From Deltaproteobacteria bacterium (GTDB taxonomy: Bacteria > Desulfobacterota > Desulfomonilia > Desulfomonilales > Desulfomonilaceae), in assembly GCA_016875095.1 (NCBI GenBank), contig VGSG01000013.1:1-64000 (forward strand): a DNA stretch of 64,000 nucleotides. The letters are read 5' to 3'. A program made the position numbers and the translations under genes. The notes under the pieces were generated by a model. The model did no database searches. It saw nothing but the letters and a program-made list of their open reading frames with translations, and was not told the origin of the DNA. Below are positions 1 through 9,274 of the stretch, in pieces. Positions within the stretch are counted from its first letter, which is position 1. Each line of letters starts with the position of its first letter.

Positions 1-511
1 TAATCGGCCACAGGCTGATGCTCTGAAAAAAATGCGGAATTCTGCTCACCTTCAGCTCGCGCCCTACGGTCGTTCCGCCTTCGGTGAGTTCGTCGATTCG
101 CTTGTGTGACCTGTGGGTTTCAATCTGCGTGTAGACAAAGAGCCCGATCATAATTCCAACCGAGCCGAACAGGAGCGCGATGCCCGAAAGGCCGAGGTCT
201 TTGGTCCAGTTGAGTATGCGGACCCCCATCTCAACACCCATCATAGTGCCGCCAACCATGGCTAGGCCTAAGACCCAGTCGATGTTGCCTAGTTGCCGGT
301 GCCTGATGGTTGCGACCACCGACTTGCCGCAAATGTGCGTGACATCGATTCCTGAGGCCATATATCCCGGAAAACCGAACACTATGAGCGCAGGCGTCAC
401 CATATAGCCTCCGCCCACTCCGATGAAGCCGCCCACCATACCAACCGTCATGCCGGTCAGCACGAGGAGGAAAATGGGGGCCGAGATTCCTGCAATGACG
501 AATTCAAACAT
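1..511 (-). CDS. TauE/SafE family sulfite/anion exporter (partial, C-terminus beyond window)
   Basis: The reading frame starts at the ATG at 511 behind a good AAGGAG site and runs off the left edge, so only about 170 N-terminal residues are present. The N-terminus has a hydrophobic helix, then a glycine-rich segment (GGFIGVGGGY) typical of the TauE/SafE permease family, and the family-like IDVTHICGKSVVATIRH stretch. Several further hydrophobic segments follow. Such proteins export sulfite, sulfoacetate or related anions across the inner membrane. The gene lies 14 bases downstream of a small membrane protein in the same direction, so the two probably form one operon. The exact substrate cannot be read from the sequence. 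Confidence 0.85.
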   Translation of the reverse strand, partial: MFEFVIAGISAPIFLLVLTGMTVGMVGGFIGVGGGYMVTPALIVFGFPGYMASGIDVTHICGKSVVATIRHRQLGNIDWVLGLAMVGGTMMGVEMGVRILNWTKDLGLSGIALLFGSVGIMIGLFVYTQIETHRSHKRIDELTEGGTTVGRELKVSRIPHFFQSISLWPI

Positions 512-525
512 ATGTCGGTCTCCTT

Positions 526-1086
526 TCAGTGTGCGCCTTCGTAGTGCTTGATCTTTTCGATCTTCATTCCGATCATGTCCGTGAACCCTTCGGCCATAGA
601 GCCTAAGCAGAATCCCAGGGCCAGAATGAACAGCACAGCCTCCACCGCGCCCCATGGGTCGGTCTCGACCCCTTTGTGCGTGAAGGTATCCCGGTACTTG
701 AAGCCCTTGGAATCCTTGATTTGCCACGGCACAGTTACTTTCAGGGTGTTCCCTTCGAGTGTGACCCGTTTTCCTTCGTCAACGGTTTTCTTGTCGATGA
801 TGCCGGTGGCGCCGAAAGGAAGGCGGTCGCCTTTTTTCACGGGCACGGCCTGCAGACCTTCGATTTTCTCAAAGGAGCCGATCTGCAACATCGCCGGTTT
901 GTCTTTGGTCGCGTCCTTGAAAGCCTCCGCGTGAACTGCCCAACCGTTCGATTTTGCCTTGTAGTAATATTGTCTTTGCAGGTTGCCGTTGAAATACTCC
1001 ATCCAGAAATAGATGCAAACGGCTGCGGACAACGCGGTCCAGACAACGAACTTGATAGTGCCTCTTACTCTAAAGCTTCCTGCCAT
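526..1086 (-). CDS. Small membrane protein paired with TauE exporter, unknown function
   Basis: 186 residues. There is a hydrophobic helix near residues 10-28 and a second one near 145-165 (AVLFILALGFCLGSMAEGF), with a soluble domain of about 110 residues between them. An AGGAGGGA site sits just before the ATG. The gene is 14 bases upstream of the TauE-type exporter on the same strand, so it may be an accessory subunit. I do not recognise a characterised domain. The predicted topology has a mainly extracytoplasmic middle domain, but the orientation is inferred from hydropathy only. Confidence 0.75.
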   Translation of the reverse strand: MAGSFRVRGTIKFVVWTALSAAVCIYFWMEYFNGNLQRQYYYKAKSNGWAVHAEAFKDATKDKPAMLQIGSFEKIEGLQAVPVKKGDRLPFGATGIIDKKTVDEGKRVTLEGNTLKVTVPWQIKDSKGFKYRDTFTHKGVETDPWGAVEAVLFILALGFCLGSMAEGFTDMIGMKIEKIKHYEGAH

Positions 1087-1410
1087 GAAAAGTCCCTCCT
1101 CTCATAGGGAATATCGTCTCATGTAGGACGTTCGCCGATATCGAACGCCCGCGGTTTCTCTCCGAACAGTCTGATCTTTCCCGAATCACCTCCTTTCAGT
1201 AGACAGGGATAACCCTCATCCGAGTGGTGGATCGAACCACTGGAGCCTCCGCGCGACTACTTCTATGGATGTCGGCGATTCTTTGTTTCGGTAGCCTGGA
1301 TACCCCACCTACCTGTCTTGGGGGGACAAAGTAGCAACTCCTGTGCCAATATCCTTGCGTGACGCCCCTTCGCGACACAATTGAGGCAATTTTGGGAGGT
1401 TTGCTCAGTT
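1087..1410 (-). promoter_or_regulatory. Long structured leader upstream of the TauE operon (unassigned RNA element)
   Basis: No convincing gene lies in 1087-1860. Read on the minus strand, about 1195-1400 contains several good inverted repeats: AGTGGT/ACCACT (about 1223-1241), GGTAG/CTACC around 1290-1315, and GTGTCGC/GCGTCAC around 1355-1378. It also holds short pieces that resemble conserved parts of GEMM (cyclic-di-GMP) riboswitches, such as GAGCAAACC and GGCTACCGAA. They do not fall into the full GEMM arrangement, so I only call it a structured leader. It lies directly upstream of the first gene of the exporter operon. Confidence 0.3.
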
Positions 1411-1860
1411 TCCGATTACGTTGGAGTTTGAAGCGTCATGCCCCCTCCCGCGCCACGGGTGTCTCCGGAAATGAAGCCACGTGAGGATGGCAGGCGCCGC
1501 TGCCGCCTTCCCCAGCCACGCATACGAAGAGAAGCATTGTCGGACGAGCCGGCCGCTGCGCGGGAACGCGTGACTGACTTTGTGAAAGTGATTGCTTAGG
1601 AAAAGGGACCGAATCATGGGGGACGCGCTCCTCGACGGGAGTCGCTTGAAATCGCCGCCAACACGGCAAAATCGTATGTCAGATTTCTTTACAAAGTGTA
1701 AAGGAAGCGCAACTCAGAGTCGGAATATCTGCGTTGGAACTCCCCATAATCTCTACCGGATTTGCGAGACCCTTCGAGAAGATGCGTCCGATTCCATGAG
1801 AAGGTCTCATTGACGGTCGGCGCAGGTCCATGTGAAGGAGAATGGAATGGTGAGAAGTTC

Positions 1861-4530
1861 TCACGTCTTATGCGTGCTCGCGCCGGACCCGAGCAACTGA
1901 GACCAAGCCCCGTGGTCTAACGCGTAGTTACCCTCTAAGAAAGTCTTTGCCAAGGCTTCAACGCTTCCCTCGCACTGCATGAGCATGTCCATCTGGCGTG
2001 TAAATTGGAGCATTCGTCCCACCATATCAAGTTTCTCTCGGGTAAGCTCGGATTCGTGCTTGTAATACCTCGCGGCCACCCGGTCCTCACGGACTTCCAC
2101 CATGAAGCCCAGGGCGTCGAAGATCGCTGCAATAGCGCGTGCTCGTCTATTACGTCGGATCTCGTCGGCCGCGCCCCCTTTGAACGAAAAAGTAATGTAA
2201 TTCTTACTCGCCGTTTCACAGCAATAGGTGTCCAGGACGCTGTAATGATAGCCGATCCGGGAGCTGAAATTGAGATAATAGTCCGAGACTATGGCATAAC
2301 TTCGATCTCCAAAACGTTCCGCCGTGCCCGGGGGGGTAAACATCTGTTCTCTGACGACGGAGAGAAAGCCGCCCAGATGTATGGGCCTTGGGCCTTGATT
2401 TCGCAAGTCCTCGTGCAGCATTCCATCGAGCAGAGCCCTAAAAGGGACAGACGCGATCTGGTCTACTGTCACCCGTTTCGAGAAACTGGAAGCGCCAGTC
2501 AGCCCGCCCCCCACATCGATGATGCGCAGGTCTAAAGGGATGGGGGCCACCAGTCTGAAGGCGCTGGGTCCTTGGTGATCCGAGACGAGGTCGCTTATGG
2601 CGAACATCTCCTTGTACGAGAGTTCATGGACCAATCGCATGATGTCGTGGAGGGTTTTGCAGTGCTGGGGCGCGAAATTGGCCGCGGCCGGATTGGTAAG
2701 GTTCAAGGGCACGATCCGGTCGGCAACCTTTCTCAAGGCGCGAAACACCGGCGTGTCCTTCATGATCGAATCCCTAGTCCTGCGAAGGTTGAGAAGCTCA
2801 GGCGCAAGCCCTTCGTAGACTCGAGCGGAGTATGCGTCTACAGTGACTTCGACACCCGGTGGAATGGACACGGTGGCCGTCTTGGTATCGAGAATTGTCG
2901 GCACCCCGAACTCCCTGGCCAGGGAAGCCATATGGCTTGTAACGCTCCCTGTGTCGGTCACGATGGCCTGGGCTTTGGTCATCACCATGACAAATTGGGG
3001 CTCGGCATGCCTGGCAACGAGGATGCCGCCCGCTGGAAACGTTTCCAGATCTTCCTCCGATTTCACGTGAACAGCAGGGCCAAATCCTATTCCTGGGAAA
3101 ACAACCGCGCCTCCCTCCACCAGCAGAGAATAACCATCCGCCCGAGGAAACTCCTTCGAAGTCGCGGCCTGCCGGTTTTCGAGATGAAGGGGCCTGGTTT
3201 GAAGAATCATGAGTCTGCCGTGATCGTCCAAGGCCCACTCCGTGTCTTGAGGGTATTCGTAATGCTTCTCCAGTAGGAGTCCGTATTCGGCCAACTTCTG
3301 AATCTGCTCAGGCGACAGACAAGCCGCGTCTTGTTTCTCAAGCTTCACAGGGATTTCCTTAAGCCCTCCTTCCGGTAAGCCGACCAACTGAACCGGCTTG
3401 CGCGAGATCCGCTCGATGACAACGGTTGCTTTGCCATCCTTGGAAACCATGTAATTGTCAGGAGTTACAATTCCGTCCACGGCATATGATCCGAGTCCCC
3501 ATACCGCCTCAATGAGGATCTCGTCGGCCAGTGGATTGGACGGATCCCTGGAATACATGACGCCGCTCGCGATGGAATTCACCATCTCTATGCACGCCAC
3601 ACTCATAGCTATGTCTTCATCCCGCATCCCCTTGGCCAGTCGATACGACACCGCTCTAGGGGTGTAGAGACTCGCCAGCACCTCCTTGTACGTGTCAATG
3701 AGCTTTTCGCGTCGGACGTTGAGAACCGAGGTATACTGCCCGGCATAAGACAACTCGCTGTCCTCGCCGATGGCGCTGCTGCGCAGGGCTGTCCGGATTT
3801 CCCGGCGCGTCTCATCGCTCGTCTCTCGGATGCGCTCCGCCATGCGGTCGAAGGAGGAGAGGATCGTGAGTTCCAAATCGACGGGCGCCGGCGCAGTCCT
3901 AATAAGGTCTTGCATTTCCCGGCTCACATTGGTGATCGCGTGGGGATCATGCAGGTCCAAGTGTCTACGCAGGCGGTTGATTTCGTCCACGAGGTCGTTT
4001 TGCTCCAAGAAATAATGGTAAGCGGCGGTGGTGATGGCAAAACCCTCGGGAATCGGCAGCCCTACCCTGTTGAGCAACTCGCCGAGGTTGGCGTTCTTCC
4101 CGCCGACCCAGTCGGCCATCTCTCTCGTGATACCCGAGTAAGGCAGGACCCATTCGGTAACGGTCAGCTCCTTCCGTTGCCCAAGTTCAGCTTTGATACA
4201 GGAATTGAGATTGTCAATGATAGGAAAGAAGGCCGCGAAGTGGCGTCCGGAAAGATCGTCCAGGCTCTTCACCATTTTCAAGGTGTGAAAAACCGCTCTC
4301 GTTGCTTGCGACCGCACGTAGGACATGCCGAACACCTCCTGCCCGCGCAGCTTTGCCTCCAAATCCGTTATGATATTGAGAAGCTCGGTGTTTGAGGCCA
4401 GCAAGTCCTTAAAGCAAGCGTACTTGAACTTGAATAGAGTTGAAGCCCGTTCCCTGGCGCGGCTTCGATCTTCGAACGCTCTAGCCTTGATTCGCTTTAG
4501 GCGTTGCAGAATAGTGTCGGCAAAGGGCAT
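1861..4530 (-). CDS. PEP/pyruvate-binding (PEP synthase-like) protein with atypical C-terminus
   Basis: 889 residues. After an N-terminal helical region of about 120 residues comes a PPDK/PEP-synthase ATP-grasp domain: GGKNANLGELL at 143-153, RSSAIGEDSELSYAGQYTS near 250-268 and DTEWALDDHGRLMILQTRP near 429-447. The swivelling phosphohistidine domain follows, with the catalytic His533 in GSVTSHMASLARE. The last 300 or so residues do not look like the TIM-barrel PEP/pyruvate-binding domain of PpsA or PPDK. The family makes PEP from pyruvate and ATP through a phospho-His. Without a recognisable third domain this protein may transfer phosphate to something else. It stands alone between long intergenic regions. 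Confidence 0.85.
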   Translation of the reverse strand: MPFADTILQRLKRIKARAFEDRSRARERASTLFKFKYACFKDLLASNTELLNIITDLEAKLRGQEVFGMSYVRSQATRAVFHTLKMVKSLDDLSGRHFAAFFPIIDNLNSCIKAELGQRKELTVTEWVLPYSGITREMADWVGGKNANLGELLNRVGLPIPEGFAITTAAYHYFLEQNDLVDEINRLRRHLDLHDPHAITNVSREMQDLIRTAPAPVDLELTILSSFDRMAERIRETSDETRREIRTALRSSAIGEDSELSYAGQYTSVLNVRREKLIDTYKEVLASLYTPRAVSYRLAKGMRDEDIAMSVACIEMVNSIASGVMYSRDPSNPLADEILIEAVWGLGSYAVDGIVTPDNYMVSKDGKATVVIERISRKPVQLVGLPEGGLKEIPVKLEKQDAACLSPEQIQKLAEYGLLLEKHYEYPQDTEWALDDHGRLMILQTRPLHLENRQAATSKEFPRADGYSLLVEGGAVVFPGIGFGPAVHVKSEEDLETFPAGGILVARHAEPQFVMVMTKAQAIVTDTGSVTSHMASLAREFGVPTILDTKTATVSIPPGVEVTVDAYSARVYEGLAPELLNLRRTRDSIMKDTPVFRALRKVADRIVPLNLTNPAAANFAPQHCKTLHDIMRLVHELSYKEMFAISDLVSDHQGPSAFRLVAPIPLDLRIIDVGGGLTGASSFSKRVTVDQIASVPFRALLDGMLHEDLRNQGPRPIHLGGFLSVVREQMFTPPGTAERFGDRSYAIVSDYYLNFSSRIGYHYSVLDTYCCETASKNYITFSFKGGAADEIRRNRRARAIAAIFDALGFMVEVREDRVAARYYKHESELTREKLDMVGRMLQFTRQMDMLMQCEGSVEALAKTFLEGNYALDHGAWSQLLGSGASTHKT

Positions 4531-5339
4531 TTCGATGTTCCTGAGGTTCGAGGGAGGGTTCCTGTTCCGCCCCTTTGTTCCTCGTTACACAACATACCCG
4601 CATCAAGCAATATCTGTGCCTAGAGCCCAATTCGCGCGATGAGCGCACATTGCGGCAGAGATCCTATGGGCGAGCCGCCTTGACTGTCGGCGATAGCCGG
4701 TGTCCCGTTTCTCTACACCAAGAAACGCCCGGTTCCGAACTCGTATGACACGGCTCATGCTCGCATACCGGCTGACTTTCAGACGGTGAAGATCACGTGG
4801 GACCAAAAGCGGCGCGGACCTGAGTTCCGGCCAATCCGTGTCTGATTCAGAGGACTACTCGTTATTTGACCGCGCTTGTAATACATCCGATTTTACGCGT
4901 TGTAAAAAAATCTGACAGGAGCCTACCGTCGTGCGGCGGAATTAAGACTCATAGCCAAGACTGCTCAGTCATTCGTCATTCCCGCGGACACGGGAATCCA
5001 GGACAGTAGTGAACCGCCCACTTGCCTGCAAGAGATAGGGCCCGGGTCTTGCCATGACGAGGGAAAACGACTAAGCAGTGGTGTGCGGGAATCCGGAGTC
5101 GGCCATTGATCCGATCGTGGAGCATGCAGCGATCGTTTGGTCGTTGCAGAACAAGATTGCCGCGAATTGGAGCGGCAGAGCGCAAAAAGCTCGCCAAAAC
5201 GCCGACAGACGGGAAAGAAGGGCCTTAGCGCCACACCTGACCCGTCTATCGCCGCAACTCCCTCCTTATGGCTTGACATAACAGGAGTATTGAGGAAATT
5301 TAAGGCCCTCTTGGAAACCCCTTGCGGAGACAGGTCCGT
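4531..5339. other. Intergenic region with REP-like palindrome
   Basis: I see no supportable gene in these 800 bases. At 4978-4997 there is an inverted repeat ATTCCCG...CGGGAAT inside a CGTCATTCCCGCG...GGGAATCCA context, which resembles common dispersed REP-like palindromes. The remainder probably carries the divergent promoters of the PEP-synthase-like gene and the radical SAM gene. Confidence 0.5.
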
Positions 5340-6839
5340 ATGCGTGTGCTTTTAATAAATAGTAACCTGAAGGGTGACATCCTCGCAGCGCCCCCCATCG
5401 GCCTCTGCTATGTTGCATCAGCGGCGAGAAAGGCAGGCCATGAGGTTCAAGTGGTCGATCTATGCTTCCAGCGAAGACATGAAAGAAAGCTGAAACAGGC
5501 GATCTCGCGCTTCTCGCCCGAGGTTGTGGGACTGTCTGTCAGAAACATAGACAATGTTAACATGCTCTATCCGGTCTACTATCTGCCTGAAGCTAAGAGC
5601 GTTGTGGAATATATCAGAACTTTGACCTCCGCGCCTATTGTGGTTGGAGGGCCGGCCGCGAGCATCTATCCACAAGGGCTCCTCGAATACTTGGGAGTTG
5701 ACTTCATCGTGGTTTCCGACGGTGAAGACACTTTTGTGGAGCTTCTCAAAGCTATAGAGGCCGGATCCGATCCCGGGAGGGCGCCGGGTGTTTGCTCCAA
5801 AGTCAATGGAATCATTCATTTCAAGCCCCGCTTTATGCCGGAGTTCCCGGATATTCGGCCCAACTTGGCCCAATGGATTGACATGAAGCCGTATCACCGG
5901 ATTGGAAGTAGCTACACTATTCAGACGAAGCGCGGGTGCAGGCATCGGTGCATATACTGCGTTTATCACATGGTCCAAGGAAACAAAATCCGCATGAGAC
6001 CGCCCGAGGAAGTGATCGGCGAATTGGAGGAGGCTCACTTCAAGTTCGGCGTCTCTCACTTTGAATTTGTGGACTCGATATTCAACGATCCACCGGAACA
6101 CGCCACGCAGATACTTGAACTGCTCTGCAACCAACGCTGGCATGCGAATTTCAGCGCCATCGGCATGGATCCTGCCTACCTGGACGATGATGCCCTTGAC
6201 CTTATGTGGCGAGCCGGCTTCCGTTCGTTCATGATGAGCCCTGAGTCCATGTCGGAAGCAGTGCTCCGGAATTATTGTAAAGCGTTCACTATTCCCGATG
6301 TGATTCGCGCGACGGAACGAATAAATAAGACCCGCTTGACCACTTTCTGGTATTTCTTGGTGGGCGGCCCCGGAGAAACCAACCAAACGCTGCAGGATAC
6401 TCTCGATTTTATCGTGAAGTATCTGAAGCACGAACAGCATCCACCGTACCATAATGTCAACGTGTTCCTCGGCGTGAGAATCTATCTACAGACCAGACTC
6501 TGGGAAATCGCAAGAAACGAAGGTCTGGTAAATTCCAATACGAATCCTCTTGAACCGTGCTGGTACGTATCCACGGAGTTGGACCTGGATCTTGCGGTAA
6601 AACAGATGATGCGGACTGCCGCGTCATGTCCCGAACTGTATCTCGGGTTCGACGAACGAATATTGGGCCTGTCCGGTCTCGTAGCATTGATCGGGCGTCT
6701 ATCGGGAATGCCCCGGCCGTACTGGAGACACATTTGGGGCATAAACCGGCTGATGCTCAAGTTCGGCTTGCGCTTCAAACTTGACTCGTCCGACGTCGTT
6801 TCCCTGATCAAGCAGCAACTTGCCTTCCAGTCCCGCTAA
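5340..6839 (+). CDS. B12-binding-domain radical SAM protein
   Basis: 499 residues from the ATG at 5340, chosen because GGAG at 5326-5329 is well placed; an upstream in-frame start at 5322 has no site. Residues 1-150 form a cobalamin-binding-like Rossmann domain (LLINSN at the start, PPIGLCYVASAARKAGHEV, VVGGPAASIYP, VVSDGEDTFVELL). The radical SAM [4Fe-4S] motif is CRHRCIYC with Cys200, Cys204 and Cys207, followed by an elongator-type TIM barrel. Such proteins perform methyl transfers or other radical rearrangements in lipid, cofactor or natural-product synthesis. The gene is monocistronic and convergent with the flavin reductase gene, so the substrate cannot be inferred. Confidence 0.88.
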   Translation: MRVLLINSNLKGDILAAPPIGLCYVASAARKAGHEVQVVDLCFQRRHERKLKQAISRFSPEVVGLSVRNIDNVNMLYPVYYLPEAKSVVEYIRTLTSAPIVVGGPAASIYPQGLLEYLGVDFIVVSDGEDTFVELLKAIEAGSDPGRAPGVCSKVNGIIHFKPRFMPEFPDIRPNLAQWIDMKPYHRIGSSYTIQTKRGCRHRCIYCVYHMVQGNKIRMRPPEEVIGELEEAHFKFGVSHFEFVDSIFNDPPEHATQILELLCNQRWHANFSAIGMDPAYLDDDALDLMWRAGFRSFMMSPESMSEAVLRNYCKAFTIPDVIRATERINKTRLTTFWYFLVGGPGETNQTLQDTLDFIVKYLKHEQHPPYHNVNVFLGVRIYLQTRLWEIARNEGLVNSNTNPLEPCWYVSTELDLDLAVKQMMRTAASCPELYLGFDERILGLSGLVALIGRLSGMPRPYWRHIWGINRLMLKFGLRFKLDSSDVVSLIKQQLAFQSR

Positions 6840-6856
6840 CCGGCCAAATGCCTTGC

Positions 6857-8092
6857 CTATCGGAGTAAGCCGTTGTCGGCGTAACAACGCAACGGTTTGT
6901 CGTTCAGCACGGCTGCGAAGCATTTGTTGCAGGACGTGCAACTCACCCTGTTCATCACGCCCTCTTTCATCCTTTTGACAAGGAGCGGATCCCGCACAAA
7001 CGGCCTGCTCATAGACAGTAAATCCGCATGACCTTGCTGCAAAATCTCTTCAATAATGGATAGGCTGCGCAAGCCCCCCACCATAATCACCGGAATGTTA
7101 CCTACAACGGGTTTGATCCGTTTCGCGGCATCGAGGTGATACGCTTCTTCAAATTTGAATCTTTCCCGCCACCGGTTCAAAATAATTCTCACCCACGGTC
7201 TGAGCCAGATCGGCATACCCTTTGCCAACTCCCGCGTCGGCGCCCCACCGCGACACACATTCATGAACGAATAGAAAAGCGTCCCACTGCTCAATTCCAG
7301 CGCGGTTACGCCAAGCCGAGCCAGCTTCTCCGCATATTGGGCGGCGAGTTTTGTGTTTATTCCTTCGCGGGGAGTATAGTCGTTGGTATTGAGCTTCACG
7401 AGGATAGGAGCGCCTTCCGGCGCGGTTCGTTTCACTGCGGCCAACACTTCTTTCAGGAATCGAAAACGGTTTCCGGCAGTTCCTCCCCAGGCGTCATCCC
7501 TGCGATTAAAAAATGGAGAAAGAAACTGATTGATCAAATAGCCGTGGGCCGCATGCAATTGGATTCCATCTACGCCTGCTTCCATAGCGCGGCGCGCCGC
7601 CTCGCCGAACGATGTTATAACTCCGTGGATCTCTTCTTCGTTCATTTCGTGCGGTTTAAGGATATTAATAGGATCGCGAAACGATCCTGACGGGGCTATG
7701 GGCCTCTGACCGGTGGTCCTTCTCGTGGTTTGCCGTCCTGCATGAGAAAGCTGGAAGACGATCTTTCCCTCCCGTTCATGCACCGCATCGACAATTCGCT
7801 TGAGCCCCGGGATCATTTCATCGCAGTGAATGCCCGTTTGATACGGAGCGGCTTTTCCCGCCCTATCAATGAACATAAATCCCGGTATTATGAGTCCTAT
7901 CTCTCCCTTGGCCAAGACTTGGTACCGCTTCACCAGTCCCTCGGTGACTTCCCCGTAAACGGTGGCCATCGCTTCATGGGTCGCGGAATGCACAAAGCGA
8001 TTGCCGATTTCCAGAAAGCCTATCCTGATCGGCGAGAAAGCTTTCAGGTTATGGTCCGCTGCGGTAAGCATCACACTTCTTGCTTTGTCCAT
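6857..8092 (-). CDS. NADH:flavin oxidoreductase, old yellow enzyme family, Fe-S type
   Basis: 411 residues. It is a single-domain OYE-type TIM barrel: FSPIRIGFLEIGNRFVHSA at the start, the FQLSHAGRQ motif, and DGIQLHAAHGYLINQFLSP with the active-site histidines. Near the C-terminus CTSCNKC gives the cysteines of a [4Fe-4S] cluster, as in 2,4-dienoyl-CoA reductase relatives. The second, NAD(P)-binding half of those larger enzymes (about 650 residues) is absent. It is the last gene of an operon with two ferredoxin genes, so reduced ferredoxin is a likely electron source. The start at 8092 lacks a clear ribosome site; an ATG seven codons in is an alternative. Confidence 0.87.
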   Translation of the reverse strand: MDKARSVMLTAADHNLKAFSPIRIGFLEIGNRFVHSATHEAMATVYGEVTEGLVKRYQVLAKGEIGLIIPGFMFIDRAGKAAPYQTGIHCDEMIPGLKRIVDAVHEREGKIVFQLSHAGRQTTRRTTGQRPIAPSGSFRDPINILKPHEMNEEEIHGVITSFGEAARRAMEAGVDGIQLHAAHGYLINQFLSPFFNRRDDAWGGTAGNRFRFLKEVLAAVKRTAPEGAPILVKLNTNDYTPREGINTKLAAQYAEKLARLGVTALELSSGTLFYSFMNVCRGGAPTRELAKGMPIWLRPWVRIILNRWRERFKFEEAYHLDAAKRIKPVVGNIPVIMVGGLRSLSIIEEILQQGHADLLSMSRPFVRDPLLVKRMKEGVMNRVSCTSCNKCFAAVLNDKPLRCYADNGLLR

Positions 8093-8113
8093 TGATGTGA
8101 TCTGAAAATATTG

Positions 8114-8335
8114 TTACTTTATTCGGATGGCTTGCTTGGGACAGAATGCCATACATTCCTTGCAACCGCTACACTGGGACGCGAAGATTACATCGACAAT
8201 CCACTTATCGGCGGCTCTGCCCGGCCCCCGTCTCCGCCGAGGATGCGTCCCGAAGACGCCCGATGGACATCTCTCAAGACAGATGCGACATTCCATAGGG
8301 TCGCCGCACGCGTCCGAATCAACTCGTATCTTCAT
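8114..8335 (-). CDS. Small 2x[4Fe-4S]-type ferredoxin
   Basis: 73 residues from the ATG at 8335, preceded by a GAGGGCGG site; a longer open frame upstream is non-coding in character. The first cysteine set (CGDPMECRICLERCP) is irregular. The second, CSGCKECMAFCP, is a classical [4Fe-4S] ferredoxin motif. It lies between a larger ferredoxin-domain protein and the OYE-type reductase, all on the minus strand with gaps of 13 and 21 bases, so the three are probably one transcript. It likely carries electrons to the flavin reductase. Confidence 0.8.
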   Translation of the reverse strand: MKIRVDSDACGDPMECRICLERCPSGVFGTHPRRRRGPGRAADKWIVDVIFASQCSGCKECMAFCPKQAIRIK

Positions 8336-8348
8336 AGTATTCCGCCCT

Positions 8349-9155
8349 CTACCATGGCAAATCGGGCGAATCGGCCCGCCTCTCAAGTGTAATCGCGTCC
8401 GCGGGGCACGCAACTCTGCAAACTCCGCAACCATAACACTGTCTTGTGTCGATGACGGCCTTACCCGACGCATAGGAGATTCGGATCGCGCCGAAGTGAC
8501 ATTGCATCCGACACGCACGGCAACCTGTGCATAGATCCCGGTCCACTTGCGCCACGTACTCTGCTCGAAACATCGTGCGCATGAGATTCTGTTTCACCTG
8601 GACCCGATAAGCGACACAGTCATGGTCGCAATTGCACAAGCCTCCAATGTAAGGAGTTTTGAACGTCCAGATCGAGTGTATCAAGCCTTCCCGGTCGAAT
8701 GTCCGCATTAATCGTTTTGCCTCTTCCTTGTCGACCAGTTCGACGTTCGAATAATCAGGGTATTTCCCCAAAATATTCATTTGGTCCACGCCTAACCCGA
8801 AGCAATATCTCGCTTCTCGGGCTCCCGTGGTCAGGGTGCGGCACCTACAAGGCAGGCGAACGATCGAGTCTTGGAAATCAATAATCAGCTCAATGTCTTC
8901 AATGGGTACGATCTGGCCCCAGTGCTCGTTTTTCTGGAATCTCTCCGCCATGCGCCGAATAAAACCATAGGCGACAGGAATGTTCCTGACAGCGTCCAGG
9001 CCCGTTAACAATCTGCTGTACTTGGCCTCGAAATGCGCTCTCGTGTCATCGATGAAACCTACGCGACCTCCCTGCGCGAGGAGTTCACGTGAGTAATTTT
9101 TCATCTCCAGATACCATCTCTTACCTTCGCCGTGCTTGTGGCAGAATTCGCACAT
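8349..9155 (-). CDS. 4Fe-4S ferredoxin-domain protein (cluster with flavin reductase)
   Basis: 268 residues. The N-terminal CEFCHKHG motif and a central cysteine pair (CRCR), with later CFGLG and CNCDHDC, suggest an extra metal- or cluster-binding region of about 180 residues. The C-terminus carries two regular [4Fe-4S] motifs, CTGCRACRMQC and CYGCGVCRVACP. A ribosome site (AAAGGAG) is about 12 bases upstream of the ATG. It is first in the three-gene operon with a small ferredoxin and the OYE-type reductase. Proteins of this architecture are frequent in sulfate-reducing and syntrophic deltaproteobacteria. The partner enzyme is inferred from context only. Confidence 0.85.
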   Translation of the reverse strand: MCEFCHKHGEGKRWYLEMKNYSRELLAQGGRVGFIDDTRAHFEAKYSRLLTGLDAVRNIPVAYGFIRRMAERFQKNEHWGQIVPIEDIELIIDFQDSIVRLPCRCRTLTTGAREARYCFGLGVDQMNILGKYPDYSNVELVDKEEAKRLMRTFDREGLIHSIWTFKTPYIGGLCNCDHDCVAYRVQVKQNLMRTMFRAEYVAQVDRDLCTGCRACRMQCHFGAIRISYASGKAVIDTRQCYGCGVCRVACPADAITLERRADSPDLPW

Positions 9156-9274
9156 TTGGCAATTTCGCTCCTTTCACGGGTGGACGACAAGGAACAACCT
9201 ACCGCGCAGAAGTCTCAAGCACAATACTATTCCATCACCTTATACCCACCATTGGCGCGTCTCCCGAGAATTTC

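Noticed and set aside
1195-1410. A cyclic-di-GMP (GEMM) riboswitch
   Set aside because: Only isolated conserved fragments are present and the paired elements are not in the GEMM order; kept as an unassigned structured leader.
5460-6452. 330-codon open frame antisense to the radical SAM gene
   Set aside because: The sense strand carries clear cobalamin-binding and radical SAM motifs; the antisense frame is a shadow.
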